From NCBI GenBank assembly GCA_021399435.1, contig JAJTUP010000035.1, forward strand, positions 682,001-746,000: a stretch of DNA of 64,000 nt. The letters run 5' to 3'. Source of the stretch: Diaporthe sp. PMI_573 (lineage: Eukaryota; Ascomycota; Sordariomycetes; Diaporthales; Diaporthaceae). Each line of letters opens with the position of its first letter. Positions within the stretch are counted from its first letter, which is position 1. The translations under genes were made by a program, and so were the position numbers. A model generated the notes under the pieces. It was given only the letters and a program-made list of their open reading frames with translations, was not told the origin of the DNA and ran no database searches. Shown here piece by piece: positions 51,622 to 63,906 of this stretch.

Positions 51622-53050
51622 CCATCCGAGGATACCGCCTCAGGTTCGGAACGGATCTCCTACGCTGTTTGGGATATCCTCCCTGGCGCGCTTTCTCTCG
51701 AATCGGGTGCCTGTACGCGGATCTCTGTTGCGGTCATGGAGATTGGAGGTTAAGTTGCTCGACGGTGATGGTCACAGAGCGGATGTGACGTATTTCGAGG
51801 GCTCGTAAGTGCAGGTGGTGCCTTCACTTGCTGAACTGCGTACTCCTCGGCAAGTGAGCACGTTCCCGGCCGGTGTGCTGGCGGCTGGCACACACAGACA
51901 TGGGAGTGGGCCAAGGACTAGCACAACCAGGCTATCGTCCGCTTCCTAGCCGGGGCGAATCGCACAACGCCGTGGCGGTTAAGGGTGAGGAGGATTGGCG
52001 AGGATAGGAACCAGTAATGTGGTATGAACGACGACGGTGTGCAAGTCGGTAAAGAGAACGAGGGCCGTGTCGCGGAAAGGGAGACCTCGGGAGGGAAGAG
52101 GGAAGATTGCGGGGTGCGGCTGCTGCCTGTATAGGTGGGCATGTGTATCAAGTTCGCGCTACGCGTCACAGCACCCCGTGCGCCTGCCATCATGGATGAC
52201 CAGTGGCCGACCGGGTTGGCCAGGACCCGTGGTCTACATGCGGGGGCCAATCCAGTCCAGGCACGGCGCCGCTACCCAGGACAAACATTCACCTTGACTA
52301 GTCACCGTAAGCGAGGCCGTGCAACAACATCCAGTCTCCTCGGGTCACTCGATGCAAACAGGTGCCAGTCCCGTGAGACAGCACACCAAGTTTGCCACCG
52401 AGCTGTTTCACCACCGCTTGACAGGTCCAAACACTTGTTGATTGTACGTGGACCTGCTGCTTGACCGGGCGAGGGAGCTCAAGCTCTTTGTGGTTATGCA
52501 AAACGTTGTACACCATCCGTAGATGTTGAGTTGGGAAGCATTGTAGCACATCCCTTGTTGCACGTAGCGGAGGTGGGTGTCGCCGTTTCCAATGCCTGAT
52601 GAGTGGTTGGGGGCGAGGGGCGCGAGGCAGGGGCTGCTCGGAAACAAAAGCAAGATACCTCAGGCAATGGATGGGAAAGATCTCGATGTTGAGGACTGAT
52701 GCTGAGACTCTACAGGCCGCGCCGTCGCACCGACCGGGTGATGTGGAGATTCCCGTCCTAGCGTGTCTCCTCGGCCAACAGTCTGGAATCAGTGCAACTT
52801 GCAGCGATGGACGGCACACGACAGCTGGATCGATTCGGACGCCGACGATTTGCTTTCCGGCCCCAGGGATAATCCAGTAGACTTTTTCAAACCCGGCAAA
52901 GACGCGTTGCCATAGTTGGAGGAGAGTCGTGCTATATCAAGGGGGACGAATGCCACATGAGCGCGAGCACCCAACAGACCCCATCGGCTACAGGCCCCGC
53001 TGCGACAAGTATATGCCTGCCCACTTGCGTCACGATAGATAGAGTTCGCC
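51622..53050. other. Intergenic, no gene seen
   Basis: ORFs in this stretch overlap on both strands without family features. It contains the promoters of the ankyrin gene (leftward) and the secreted-protein gene (rightward). Confidence 0.4.
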
Positions 53051-54199
53051 ATGTTAGCCGACGGCAAGTTCATCCTCTCTCTGGCGCTGGCGTCGTGCGC
53101 CCGATGCCTCAGGGCTGGTGGTCTGGGTCCTGCGAACGATGATGATCACCTCACGCAATACCGATCAGCCTCAAACGACAGGACCGCCGTGTGTGCTTGC
53201 AAAGGTGATTGGGTGTGTTGGCCGGAATGTTTCGCTCCTGGCCCCGACAGAGTCTTTCGCCCTGCTGTGCTCCATAGATCATCGGCAGAGGCATCTCGTT
53301 CCGCCGGATCGGTTCGCGAGCCACCTTCTGAGCGGATAGAGGGACTAGATCGCCCAGCACAAGGTGGTCTAGATGAATGGGCGGAACGCGTGTTGCGGAC
53401 CCGGAATTACACCATGCCGATCGGCTCCGAGGAGAAGAACTACAATTCAACGTCGATGTACCTTCCGTGGGTGGGTGACAACTTCACCGCAACAGTGGGA
53501 AACCTCACAGGCTGCACATCGGTCGTGTTGGCGTGTGACTGTGGTATATATGTCGCAAGTCGGACCCAGTCCTCCCCTCCTTCGCATAGGTCCCATGTTC
53601 ATTTAGTCGGACTGACAACTGGATGCCGGCATTAGACCCACCACTGGGAGCGCCTCTTCCACCACACAAACGACGGACCATTCACGAAAGAGGTTTTGGA
53701 TCATCTGCGAGCGCAGTCATCAGATAGGGCCTCGTGGGTTGGTGTCCCGATGCTCCCATCGGGCTGCTTTACGGGGTCCAGCGGGTCGCGGTTGAAAGCG
53801 ATTGTCTTCAGCCGGACCAGGACCTCGATGCCAAGCGACGGGGGGGACATTGGGGGCGACTACAGCACAGTGGCCCTATACGCTGACAGGATTCAACAGA
53901 TCAAGGACGTTCTGGCCGGTGAGCTTGGAGTGCCCGCGTACAGCATCGACACGGTCCTGTACACGAGGAACGGAAGTGCGGGCGATGATGAAACAACTGC
54001 CATGGGCAAGATATTGATTTCATTCAGTCCAAACGTGCTGGAGGCCACAGAAGACCCTGAGGCCGGGTATGAGGTCTGGGCAGGGGCAGTGGTGGAGGAT
54101 GGCGTGGCAAAGGTCGATGACAGGGGTGTGAAATGGCCGATCATGTATGACTCTTGGAAAGGCGCGGATTTGACAGGTTCATCGACTATTGTACCGTAG
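53051..54199 (+). CDS. Secreted protein of unknown function, two exons (putative)
   Basis: Exon 1 from 53051 starts with a likely signal peptide (MLADGKFILSLALASCARCL). It carries WAERVLRTRNYTMPIGSEEK and YLPWVGDNFTATVGNLTGCT with several N-glycosylation sites (NYT, NST, NFT, NLT). A likely intron of about 85 bp (53551/2 to 53634/5, ending GGCATTAG, with a CTGAC branch point) joins it to exon 2: HHWERLFHHTNDGPFTKEVL, DHLRAQSSDRASW, then IQQIKDVLAGELGVPAYSID and GKILISFSPN. It ends at 54199 with STIVP. The 5' splice site (GTCGCA) is weak. The region around 53760-53830 may hold a compensated frame change. I do not recognise the family; it looks like an extracellular glycoprotein. Confidence 0.6.
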
Positions 54200-54671
54200 T
54201 GGGACCTTTCCAGCCTTGACACTTCATGTGCGAGGTCAAGTTTCGGGAGTTAAATCAATCGATACCTACTGTCAGTGTGATAACAACCAGATACGAGGCC
54301 GCACGGATTCTCCCCAGGTCACTGGAAGACGGGCACTATATAAATAGTACAAGAGACCGTGCAGGGCATTTATCGGCGCCGTCAATAGAACGCAAGAAAT
54401 AAAAATGCGAAGGGAATCGCTGAAACTGCCAGAAAAGACGACCCGGCTCGAAGTCTATGTAGGATTGCGCTCATGTTCGTATTCTATCATAGGCATGCCT
54501 GAAGCTGCGGTAGTGATAGGGCTGATGGCATCACTCTAGGTCGATGTCGGGACTGTGCTACAAGGGTAGAACGCCGTCGAAATTGCTTAATATGCGCCAT
54601 TATCACTACAGCAGCTCTTTTGTAAGGGAGCCCTGGTGCAGGCGCAAGCGCGTGATTAGGCAACCGACTGC
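54200..54671. other. Convergent intergenic region
   Basis: Lies between the ends of the secreted-protein gene and the HET gene. No feature seen. Confidence 0.4.
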
Positions 54672-56997
54672 TTAGAAAATGGTTGGCTCCGTATATGGTT
54701 GATCTTTGAACCATCTCGGCGGTAGCTGATCCGCGAGCCCAATTCTTCTGTAGGTACCCTCAACAGGTCCAGGTATAAGGATCAACGCGACCACTTCATA
54801 CCTATTCCTCCAGTTGCCATCCGGCGCGCAGTGTAGTAACTCGCAGCAGTACACAGTCTGATCCTGGGCTAATTCTTCATCCTCAGTGCAGTCAAATTGC
54901 AACAATCCAAGCGTTTCGTCCCTCTCGAGGTGCCACAAATGGCGCCTGTCCGGCCTGACTATTCCAGCAATTAATCTAGTCCTCAGCTTCAAAAAACCGT
55001 CCCGGACACTCCCAAACGGGTTTTCTGTTCGTAGAGTGCAATTCATCTCCACAATGTGGCAGATGTGGTCAATGTCCCACTCGAAGGGAAAACTGACTGG
55101 TCCGCTACGGCATGCCCACGAGAAGGAAGGTGCTACTACTTCTGCAGGTCGGAAACAATGGTGACCTTCATCCAGGATAGAAGTCCAACAGAGCTGGTAA
55201 TGCAAGTCTTTTTCCCAAAGCCCAGCCAGATAGCGTCCAGGCGAGTAAGCATTCATGAACCCAGCAATTCCTGACAGTGCTGTAAGAGTGTCTTCCACAA
55301 ACGTCAGCTTACTATAACTGTAATCACTGACTATCTCCGTCCACATGTAACCAAACCAGATGGGCTGAAATGAATCTTGGGTAGCTGTGGGTGAGAGGTA
55401 TTGGTTTTCGATCATGGCTCGTGGCCCCCCATGTGCAATCCTTGAAACAGGATAATGGTTGTTTGGCGATCGCTGATCTCGAGATCGTAATGCAAGATGA
55501 CCGCAATCGGTAGAGATGGAATGATGACCAGGGTTCCTGAGAGACGGAGTGTAAAGTGAGTGTGCGCGTCGGCTGATCGGGTTGATTTGACCTAAACCCG
55601 TACATTCGCATTTCTCCTCGTATCGGCAACGAAAAACCATTTCCCTGGGGCCGAAATGGAGGGACCGGGGTGCTAACAGCATTTCTTGAAAGCACCATCC
55701 GCGACCGTACACAGGGCAGCCTGAGAGCTGGGAAGGGATGTTGCTGCACCAAACCTCATGCGGAATACATTCTCTGGCGTAGATTTCCACTGGCTGGTCT
55801 CTGTATTCGGCCCTGATCAGGGCCCGGTCTGATATACTTCGCGTTAAGAAGCCAGCGTTAGAATCTTGAGCTTGCGCAGCAATGATTGCAAGCTTGCATC
55901 CGCTGAATATGGCACCCATCTTGGAGCATTCCTCCTCCAAATCCAGTGGGTCGTCTTGAATGATACAAAGAGCATCAATCCAGATGTGTTTCATGCCTAG
56001 GCACCTGGTTACTGTAATAGCGTCTCTGAATGTGCGAGGGAGGCTTGACATCTCAATGGCTCTCATATGAGAGGTTTTGTTCGCTGCTGTTGTCTCGAAA
56101 CGAGCGCTGCCTCCCCAACAGTAGCTCAAAGCCGCATATGTAACAGGATGCTCCACGCTTACCAGCTTGATTTCATCTGTTCCAGTGGTACCCACAGACA
56201 GTAGCCGCTTGGGTAATGCGGTTTGTTCAGAGGTACATTCGTGATGTTCAGTCACACATGATCCGATCCATTCTTGTGCCACGGATAAGCAATGTTTGGA
56301 TAATGGATTTACAGGTATACGTCGGCGTGGCTTGATTGCTGCTAAGATTGGTGGTGCTCCTGTGTACATGGCATCCATTAGAATCTGTCGTCCTGGGCTT
56401 TCCTTACGCACCGTCGCGTAAGGACTTACCGAGTAGTGTGAACAAGTCTATGCTTGGTATATACCGCCTATCCGGAGGTGCCAGAGAGTCATCGACATAC
56501 CAATCTATACGTAGTCCGGCGGATTTGACGAGTTCGATGGATATAGCATCTTGCGAAGTGTTCGGGAATGCAAAAAAGGCCGCAGAGACTGTTCGGCAAA
56601 TGAAGCAATCTTCCCAAGCACATCTTCGCAGCTCTGGCATCTTCACCGGCGGGCTTCGAATGTTCCGATCCTCGTCCTCCAGGAATAAGCAGAAAGGGCA
56701 CCGGCACCGGTTATGGATGGTTTCGTCCACCAATGTACCTCCCTGCTGATGCTCTGAGTCTGATGCAGCTTCGCCCGGGACGAGGTCCTTGATGCCGAAC
56801 GCGCTGTCGTCAGAGGGTGCTGCCTCTAGTGTGTTGGTGAGGACGTGGTCGGCGGGGTTTTGGTCGGGCTGGCCCTGGTGCGCTTCCCTGCTTCCCGTTG
56901 CGCGTATGGGACGCGCCAACTGTCGCTTGTTTTTCCATTCATCCATATCACTGGAGGGACTAGTCACCCTGGGGAGGATGCGTCCAAAAGTGGACAA
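54672..56997 (-). CDS. HET-domain protein (heterokaryon incompatibility), two exons
   Basis: Exons 56997..56430 and 56392..54672 join over a very short 37-bp intron (GTAAGT...CCCAG) to give about 762 aa. The exon 1 product holds Cys pairs (CRCPFC, CAWEDCFIC) and leads into the HET domain. HET motifs: TYAALSYCWGG (~274-284), HIWIDALCIIQDD (~325-337) and GRGWCFQEMLLAPR (~419-432). The C-terminal half is helical and without a known domain (SKLTFVEDTLTALSGIAGFM, APSFSWACRSG). HET proteins trigger incompatibility or cell death when unlike strains fuse, often with an NLR partner. No stops are found, so it may be active. The ~190-residue N-terminal extension is specific to this protein. Confidence 0.9.
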
Positions 56998-58603
56998 GGA
57001 AAGGCGCGGCTGTCAACAGAGGAAGCTTAGTCTTAATGTGACGAATTGACTTTGGGACTTCTCTGGCAAGGGAGTGGAACTCGTCAAGGCGATGTATGAC
57101 TCTCGAGCTGAAATCAACCAGCTAGACAATACTAGCGACGAAGCCGACGGTGGTAAGGGCTTCGGGCATTTAGAGAATGCTAGTAAGTGCTAGGCTTAAG
57201 TGAAGGAGCAGAGAAGATTCCTACAATTTATGAGGTGACAGCTGAACCGCGTAAGGCAGAATCAGAGCGGGGTAGCAAGGCGTAAAGCATAAGCGATGGG
57301 CGTGGCAGTGCAAGGAAGAACTACGCGAATCACCCCTGTTAAACGGAAACGCTCGATTTCGGCTATGTGCCCATGGGGCGTGCACGCCGGGAGATGAGTT
57401 TGGTGGCCGTGAGTCGATTTTTTGGGCTGTTTTAAGACCCTAACTTCGTACCTCTGCATTACCCTTATTTCTTACCCAAAAAGCATGTAACCTATTTTAT
57501 TAGATAGTCTGATTTCGAAAGTTTATCTGTATTTAGTTTGGTTACTGTAAGGGTTAGGGTTGGCTGGTTATTTAAAGCGAAAGATAGTGGGTCTGAAGGG
57601 CGAATTTTCTGGCCTCGCTATTCCTGCACCAGAGCCAACCCACGCGTGCCCGCGGGTGAGACAATGTCGGAGGGACTGTGAGGAGGGCTGACAGAAGCCC
57701 ACTCAAATTTAATGCAAAGTTGTCTAAACTGTCAGATGTGACGGGTGCTTTGGGTTAGGTGCCTGAGGCATCAATGGCTGAATCATGACAAAACCAGCCC
57801 CCTTACGGGTGGGGTCCCACCAAGGAACCAAGACAAGACATCATCACAATACACACAGTGACCACCCCATCAATTGGACCATAATTACACGTCCCATATA
57901 CCTAAAAGGGTGATAATCTGACAAGTATAATTATTAGTTGTAAGGCTATTTAGTTATTAGACTGAATATTTAGATTAACGATGTGATGATCACTGGTTTC
58001 CGAGTCCTCTAAACCTGAGTAACCAAAGGGTTTATGTTCGGAAATTCGGAATACGTAACAAGGCGGTTGATTGAGCAATAAGGGTTCTGAGAATGATCAC
58101 AGCCGATGAAGGCTATTCAAGTGGTGAATACTTGGATACTTAGATTGACTGCTGAAGAGCTGTCCATACTATCTAGCTATCTGGTAATGAGCGTGTCTTT
58201 ATATGTTCATCTCTTCATTCGTCGTTGGTGATGGACCGTATGGACCGCTCGTCGGTCCTGTCGGTCCACCCTGGTCAGTGGGTCCCTGACCCTAACGCTG
58301 GCCTTGGCATGCCTTCCTGACTTCGCCCTCAAGTGCCTGCGGGGTTGCGTCGTGGCATCTGATTCTGATTGCCGGGGTCATTCAAACGGGTCCCCTGGGT
58401 GCCATCGTGTTGGCTCATAACAAACGACTAAAGAGTCTGTTTTATAAAAGCTATCTACTATGGTGATAATTATATACTTCTTAGATCCTAAACCTTCTAG
58501 ATATTAACTAGTTAATCTAATATAAAACATCTCTACTCTTTATTTTCTCGCCTAGCAGGCTTTACTGTCTTCGCGGCTAGATACACTGAGAAACGATATA
58601 CAT
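56998..58603. other. Intergenic, no gene seen
   Basis: AT-rich in 57480-58010 and 58430-58560. A short GGGTTAGGGTT at 57550-57560 is too short to be telomeric. No coding region. Confidence 0.4.
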
Positions 58604-61063
58604 TTAAAGAATCGAGATCCCGCGACTTTCCCGAGGCCTAAACGCCTCTCCGTACATAACCCCATACACATATGCCTCCCCGAGTATCCGGAAATCCGAC
58701 CTGCCTTTGTACTGACGAAGAACAACTGGTACCTTCCCGCCCTCCAGCAGGGCAACTACATCTCCCGCAACAGAGCCTTCAGGTACCAAACCAATACGGC
58801 CGTCCTCCAATCTAGCCATCAATCTCTTCATCGACGCGCCAATGTTAAACCGGAAGCTTGGCAGGGTTGCCGGATTGTAGCCCCGCAGCCATAATATAAG
58901 ACCGCTGACCACCTTGGCAACAATCGCGATCCATGAGCTTCCGTTAGTGGACAGGATGTGGAAAGCGATCTTCATAAATCCATGTGCCGTACGCAGAAAC
59001 GCGTCGTATCTGCAAAATTCGTCTCGGCATCGTCGTTCGCCTCCTGGCATGACGCCGGCGCTGATTGTTTTCCAATAGCAATCCAGCATGCTTTCCCCAG
59101 GGGCATAATCCTCGTTCCTGTCAATACGGGCAACGGCCTGCCACTCAATCCAGCTTGTGATGTGGGACGCGGCCATTTCTCCTTCAGTTTGTGTATCTGG
59201 CCCGACCTGACTCGGGCCGCTAAGGTTAAGAGGTCCACTGGTCTCCACGATGGCGGCAATGATATGTCCTTTCAAGGTTACTTGTTGCATATCGTTGTCG
59301 AAATGTGGCTGGGATACAGAATCATTCGTTGCGCGAAACCCAACGGCGTTAACCTCGGGAACCTCGCCCTCCGGGAACATCATCTCCGTATGGCGCAATG
59401 GAGCTACGCAGCAAGTCGAGCTCCAGTCGGGCACCCAGGAAGGCAACACTCCAGCGTTGGCGTTGGTGACGTTATGGATTGACTCGAAAAGGTCCAGGTT
59501 GTTGGAGGTTCGGAGGATATGTGCAGCGAAGGTCTTGTATAACTGCTCCGGTGTCTCATCGTAATTAGGATGAAACGGTAGACTCCTAACGCTTCCGGGT
59601 TCTGCCAGGCCCCATAGGGAATAGATCTTATCCCGCGGGTCCGTCGCTCCACATGGTCTTGTTCGAGTCATCAGTTTGAGCAGGGAGTGTTGGTTCCCGG
59701 ACTCGATCTCCCCTCGGAGGTGTTCGAGATTATCGACGGTGTTTGGGTTGATACGGCCGCTGTACAAGTTCATGGCGCCAAGTTTTACGGAGTACGCGTA
59801 GGCTCTGTAGAACAGTGGCCATTCCACCTCGTGCTCCGCATACATGACGACAGATCTTCTTGAAACAGCGATTTCTTGGATTATCCATACGCGTTCAAAC
59901 CAAGGCTCTCGGAAAAGTTCAAAGAAATTTTCCCAACACTGGTGTGGTGGAGTCGGCAAGCCGGGGTGTGGGAATGCGAAACTAAAAGCAGATTCTCCTG
60001 CTATTGGATGTCGTTCGCAAGCTTCGTCGATTGTTCTGGCGAACTCTAAGCCTTTTCCACCATGCTGCTCTCCCTCGCCGAGCCAAATAAGAGTGGTGAC
60101 GCTGTGCCGGTATATGCTTCGCATCAGTAGGATTTGGATGCCCTTTTCGTCGGTGTCTTTTTGGTTAATGCAGACTTGGTCTACCCAGAGTGTTCTTTCT
60201 TTGTCGGCGTGCCGCAATCGCTGCAGAGCTGTGTAGAGGGTTTGGGTCACCCTCAGACGGCGTCCATGACATGCAATGTACTTAGCATCTCCATTTGGAG
60301 GACCCCAGCAGTATGACAGCGCTTCGTATCGCACTGTGGGCTCAGCATCAACGTCCAGTTCTTCAAGCCGGCATTCGATGCCATAAGGGTTGTCATCGCA
60401 GCATGGTCTCGACGTCGCTGAGGGCAAAACGACAATGACCCGGGTTTTGCCATGGCCCGTCAGCCGATCATAGGTGTACTCTGACCTCCCACATGCTCCA
60501 ATCGATCGCGGGAATGTCGTCTGGGGAAGAGGCGATGCTCCAGCCCCGGTCGGCCCCAGGTGCACACGCCATGCACGCCATGCACGCCATGCACTCCAAC
60601 AGTACAACGGAATCAACACCAGCGTCCAGAACAGGATCCATAAGCAGTTGCCGATGTTGACGCAGACATCGACGACGTTGGTGAAAAGGACCTTGAATAA
60701 AGGCCCGACGCTTAGGTGAAATAAATAAATGCCCGAAAATAAAAATAGAACGTTCAGCCAGGTTGAGTGGAAATCGAAACTGATTTGTGAACCGATATAG
60801 TAGGAGATGGCAAGGGCAGTCGTATACTTTGCAAACCACGACAGTTGGTAAGGGGAGTATCGCAAATCTCCGCCATAGGTCAGGACTCTGTGTGCCACAA
60901 ACATAGCGTAACAGGCCATCCAGATTCGACCACCACCAAAGCTGAGGGGGAAAAGCAAAAGCCGGCTAATCTTTCGTGCGTCGGCTGCTGCATGTCGAAT
61001 AGCCGTCGAGTCTGAATCTTCTCCCAGGAGAATAAGAACGATAGGTTGTAGGGTCCAAGTCAT
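58604..61063 (-). CDS. HET-domain protein with N-terminal membrane region, single exon
   Basis: 819 codons, uninterrupted. Residues ~35-155 contain about four hydrophobic segments (for example IWMACYAMFVAHRVL, TTALAISYYIG, TWLNVLFLFSGIYLFHLSVG, LWILFWTLVLIPLYCW), followed by a Trp/Arg repeat WRAWRAWRVHL encoded by three 9-bp units. The HET domain follows: YEALSYCWGPP (246-256), LWVDQVCINQKD (292-303) and WFERVWIIQEIAVSRRSVVM (388-407), then the usual TDPRDKIYSLWGLA and LPSWVPDWS. The C-terminus has another hydrophobic stretch (SWIAIVAKVVSGLILWLRG) and GLVPEGSVAGDVVALLEGGKVPVVL, typical of long HET proteins. Membrane anchoring is inferred and would be unusual for this family. Confidence 0.92.
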   Translation of the reverse strand: MTWTLQPIVLILLGEDSDSTAIRHAAADARKISRLLLFPLSFGGGRIWMACYAMFVAHRVLTYGGDLRYSPYQLSWFAKYTTALAISYYIGSQISFDFHSTWLNVLFLFSGIYLFHLSVGPLFKVLFTNVVDVCVNIGNCLWILFWTLVLIPLYCWSAWRAWRAWRVHLGPTGAGASPLPQTTFPRSIGACGRSEYTYDRLTGHGKTRVIVVLPSATSRPCCDDNPYGIECRLEELDVDAEPTVRYEALSYCWGPPNGDAKYIACHGRRLRVTQTLYTALQRLRHADKERTLWVDQVCINQKDTDEKGIQILLMRSIYRHSVTTLIWLGEGEQHGGKGLEFARTIDEACERHPIAGESAFSFAFPHPGLPTPPHQCWENFFELFREPWFERVWIIQEIAVSRRSVVMYAEHEVEWPLFYRAYAYSVKLGAMNLYSGRINPNTVDNLEHLRGEIESGNQHSLLKLMTRTRPCGATDPRDKIYSLWGLAEPGSVRSLPFHPNYDETPEQLYKTFAAHILRTSNNLDLFESIHNVTNANAGVLPSWVPDWSSTCCVAPLRHTEMMFPEGEVPEVNAVGFRATNDSVSQPHFDNDMQQVTLKGHIIAAIVETSGPLNLSGPSQVGPDTQTEGEMAASHITSWIEWQAVARIDRNEDYAPGESMLDCYWKTISAGVMPGGERRCRDEFCRYDAFLRTAHGFMKIAFHILSTNGSSWIAIVAKVVSGLILWLRGYNPATLPSFRFNIGASMKRLMARLEDGRIGLVPEGSVAGDVVALLEGGKVPVVLRQYKGRSDFRILGEAYVYGVMYGEAFRPRESRGISIL

Positions 61064-62403
61064 CCTGAGCGAGTGATGGCCGGCCGATTTGCTCGCAGAC
61101 CTGTTTTTTTGGTTTTTTTCTTTAGGTGAAGAGGAGCAAATGCCCAGTTAGTTATCGCCTTTGATCCTTTACGGTCTTCCCCTGCTCGTTAGCGCTTGGA
61201 CTTCAGCTGCATCTCTCAAATAGGGGGTGGCTGTATATCAACCGTCGATCCTTGCCTACCGGACACTCAGATGGCTGTTCTAGCCCATTGTCTAATTCAG
61301 CCGCTCAGCACTCCGTACAGGTGGCGTCAAAATGAGATAGGAACTCCTGGCTTCTTGTGGTGGCTGTGATTATTTCGAGAGGACCTGACGCCTGTGCCTC
61401 GGCAAATATTCATTAGTTATGCGGCGGAAGGTAAACCGACGAATCAACACTCGCCTTTGGATAAGTCATTTCGCCTCCAGCGGCGGTCTAGTTTCGTAGA
61501 ATTGAACATGGCCCAGATGTGCCCCCTGGAATATGCACGACAAGCACGGGTGCGAAAATGGATCACCGAGCTGTATACAGATCCTCCGCACAGATATTGC
61601 TATGCATTTTAAGCATCCTCCTCCTTGCGACTAACAATCAAAGTCTAGTATTGTTCGTGTCAATACGGGCATTGATGATGCCTTGGCATGACGCGTAGAA
61701 CATCTAGGTATTTAACTTGTAAAGGAAAGATGTCAGAATCATAAACGGCATCGAATAAAGGACTGTCCGCGCGACTTCTTCATGACGGATCCGTCTGAGG
61801 ACATGAAGGAAATGAAACACAGGAGAGACGACCGCTCTGGCGGCACAAGTGGATACTCGGCACGGAAGCGCCTACTGCCTGGCTTAGCTCTTGTCGTAGT
61901 AGATAGGCAGCGTTGGTTGTGATTGGCGTCCGTATTGTATGTTTGCGTGGTCTTTGTGTTATAGAGGTGTGCGTTATTCATGGTTTGGTGATTGCATGTG
62001 GATGTCAGAGGATGGCAGGGAAAACTACGGGCAGTGTTGCTAATAGTATGGCAATAAAGTAGTATATTGTAATATAACCCATATGATATGGACTTTCTCA
62101 TATTGTGACAATATGATATGAAGAATTTGATATTGTGACAATATAATATGATGATGTCCATATTGGCAATATATTATTTATATTGGGTTGTCAGTCCTGG
62201 GGCGAAATTGCCTTTTGACAGTAGCGGGCAGGCCTTACCCTATACCAGCAATAGGGATACTGGGCACTTTATTGGCTAGCATTCACCTCAACACACGTCT
62301 TTATTGACAATCAGACCTAACACGCGACCACGCGTTTCTTCCACGCGTCAGGGGAGGTATAAGAGGTACGATTGGTGCGGACCATGTTGGGCCGGGCCTA
62401 CCG
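61064..62403. other. Intergenic with AT-rich palindromes
   Basis: No supported gene. 62040-62195 is AT-rich with two copies of TATTGTGACAATAT, each near-palindromic. The stretch between HET and hAT genes should hold both promoters. Confidence 0.4.
62099..62146 (+). repeat. Repeated near-palindrome TATTGTGACAATAT
   Basis: One copy at 62101-62114 within CATATTGTGACAATATG, and another at 62131-62144. Both are separated by and embedded in GATATGA-like AT sequence. Confidence 0.7.
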
Positions 62404-63906
62404 GTGGTTGCCTGCCGACATTGGCCATGGTCCATTGTCACCTCTGCCCATTTTCTTTATCACTGTCGAGCCTACTGTACTAACCGTACCGCCACGCCTC
62501 AACAATGCCTCCCTTTTGGCCAATGGTCGCAACGAAGAGAGTCAATTTCAGTCGACGTTTCGGAGTTTTCCAGCCGGCAGTTGAATGACCTAGACCAGAG
62601 CCAAACGCCCAAATGCCAGTCATCTCGACCTCGCACAGCCTCCACAACCTCCTCCACCAAACCCAGAACGTCATGGGTCTTCTCTCATATGCCAGACGAG
62701 GAGATGGAGACGAGATACTACAATCCGCGGACCGGAAAAGAAGAGTGGCGTTGCAAACATTGTGACAGAGCATATGCCTGTTCTGGGGGTACTGCGGCTC
62801 CTGCAAAACATCTTATGGACCCTCCTCCTGACGGCCACGGTCTGCCAAAAGGAGCCCTGCGAACAGCTAAAGTGACAACGATACGAACGATCCTCGAACA
62901 AGCTCGTGCTGCAGCAGAAGAAAATCCCCGCAAACGCCGTCGGCTCAACGATCAATCCGGAGATTCGATTGACCCTGACCAGCTCGGAGTGTTGTACGTG
63001 AGGTTTATTACGGCCTGCTCTCTCCCATTTCGGCTTGTAGAATGCCCAGAGTTCCGGGCACTCTTGGCCTACATCAATAACGATATCGATACTTGGCTTC
63101 CAGATACGCACGAGACCATTAGGAAATGGATCATGCGGCAGTATCAAGCAGCGCATACAGTCGGCGAAGTCAAGAATTCACATCAGCTGCGACCTTTGGA
63201 CTTCTCCCAACTCTTTGGCCATCTTGGGCGTAGTCGGCCACTATGTCACGGAAGACGGCCAGCTGGAACACCATATTTTGGCGTTGAAAGACATCGACAG
63301 TGAGCACGACGGTTCTCACCTCGCGGCGGCGATTTTGGAAGTGGTTGACGGATGGGGCTTTGCTTCAAAACTCGGATATTTCGTGATGGACAATGCTGGC
63401 AATAACGACACAATGATGAGATCCCTTTCGCTTGGTCAGTACAACTCACCGTTTCTACTGACTGGTTCTAACATCCCACAGGCCTCCTTCGCCGATATGA
63501 CATCCGATACGATCCCAAAGTTCACCGACTCCGCTGCCAAGGTCATATCATCAATCTCGCCGCTAAAGCCTTCCTCTTCGTTACCGACAATGAGAAGCTC
63601 GAACGCGACGATCCAGGTCTGTATAATGTGACACTAAAGCATATTGAAGCGTGGCGGAAGAAGGGACCTCTTGGCAAGCTTCACAACTTCGTCGTTTACA
63701 TCCAACGGAATGTTCAGCGCAGCCAAAAGTTTCTTGCTATCAGCCATAACCGTAAGCTTGCGCGAGACAACGACACAAGGTGGAGCTCGTGGTATACCAT
63801 GTTGAGAGCGGCCTTGAATCTTAGAGACGCAATTGACGGCTATTTCAACAAATGGATGGAAGCAGACTGCGCTGGAGACGAGCTCTCTTCAGAGCAGCGC
63901 TCCTAA
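62404..63906 (+). pseudogene. hAT transposase D, BED-type, one frameshift, C-terminus missing
   Basis: The BED finger (WRCKHCDRAYACSGG, then HLMDPPPDGH) is followed by the hAT core: CSLPFRLVECPEFRALLAY. A frameshift at about 63163-63170 shifts into KSRIHISCDLWTSPNSLAIL, then LGYFVMDNAGNNDTMM. An intron 63434..63480 (GTCAGT...CCACAG) joins LSLG to LLRRYDIRYDPK, CQGHIINLAAKAFLF, GKLHNFVVYIQRN and ARDNDTRWSSWYTML. The frame ends at 63906 before the dimerisation domain. The start is uncertain because no clean ATG precedes the BED region in frame apart from 62404. At least one lesion and the missing end make it inactive as read, unless the end lies in a further exon past the window. Confidence 0.82.

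Noticed and set aside
57545..57565. Telomere-like GGGTTAGGGTT
   Set aside because: Less than two repeat units in an internal position. Similar GGGTTAGGG occurs in the Gypsy LTRs by chance.
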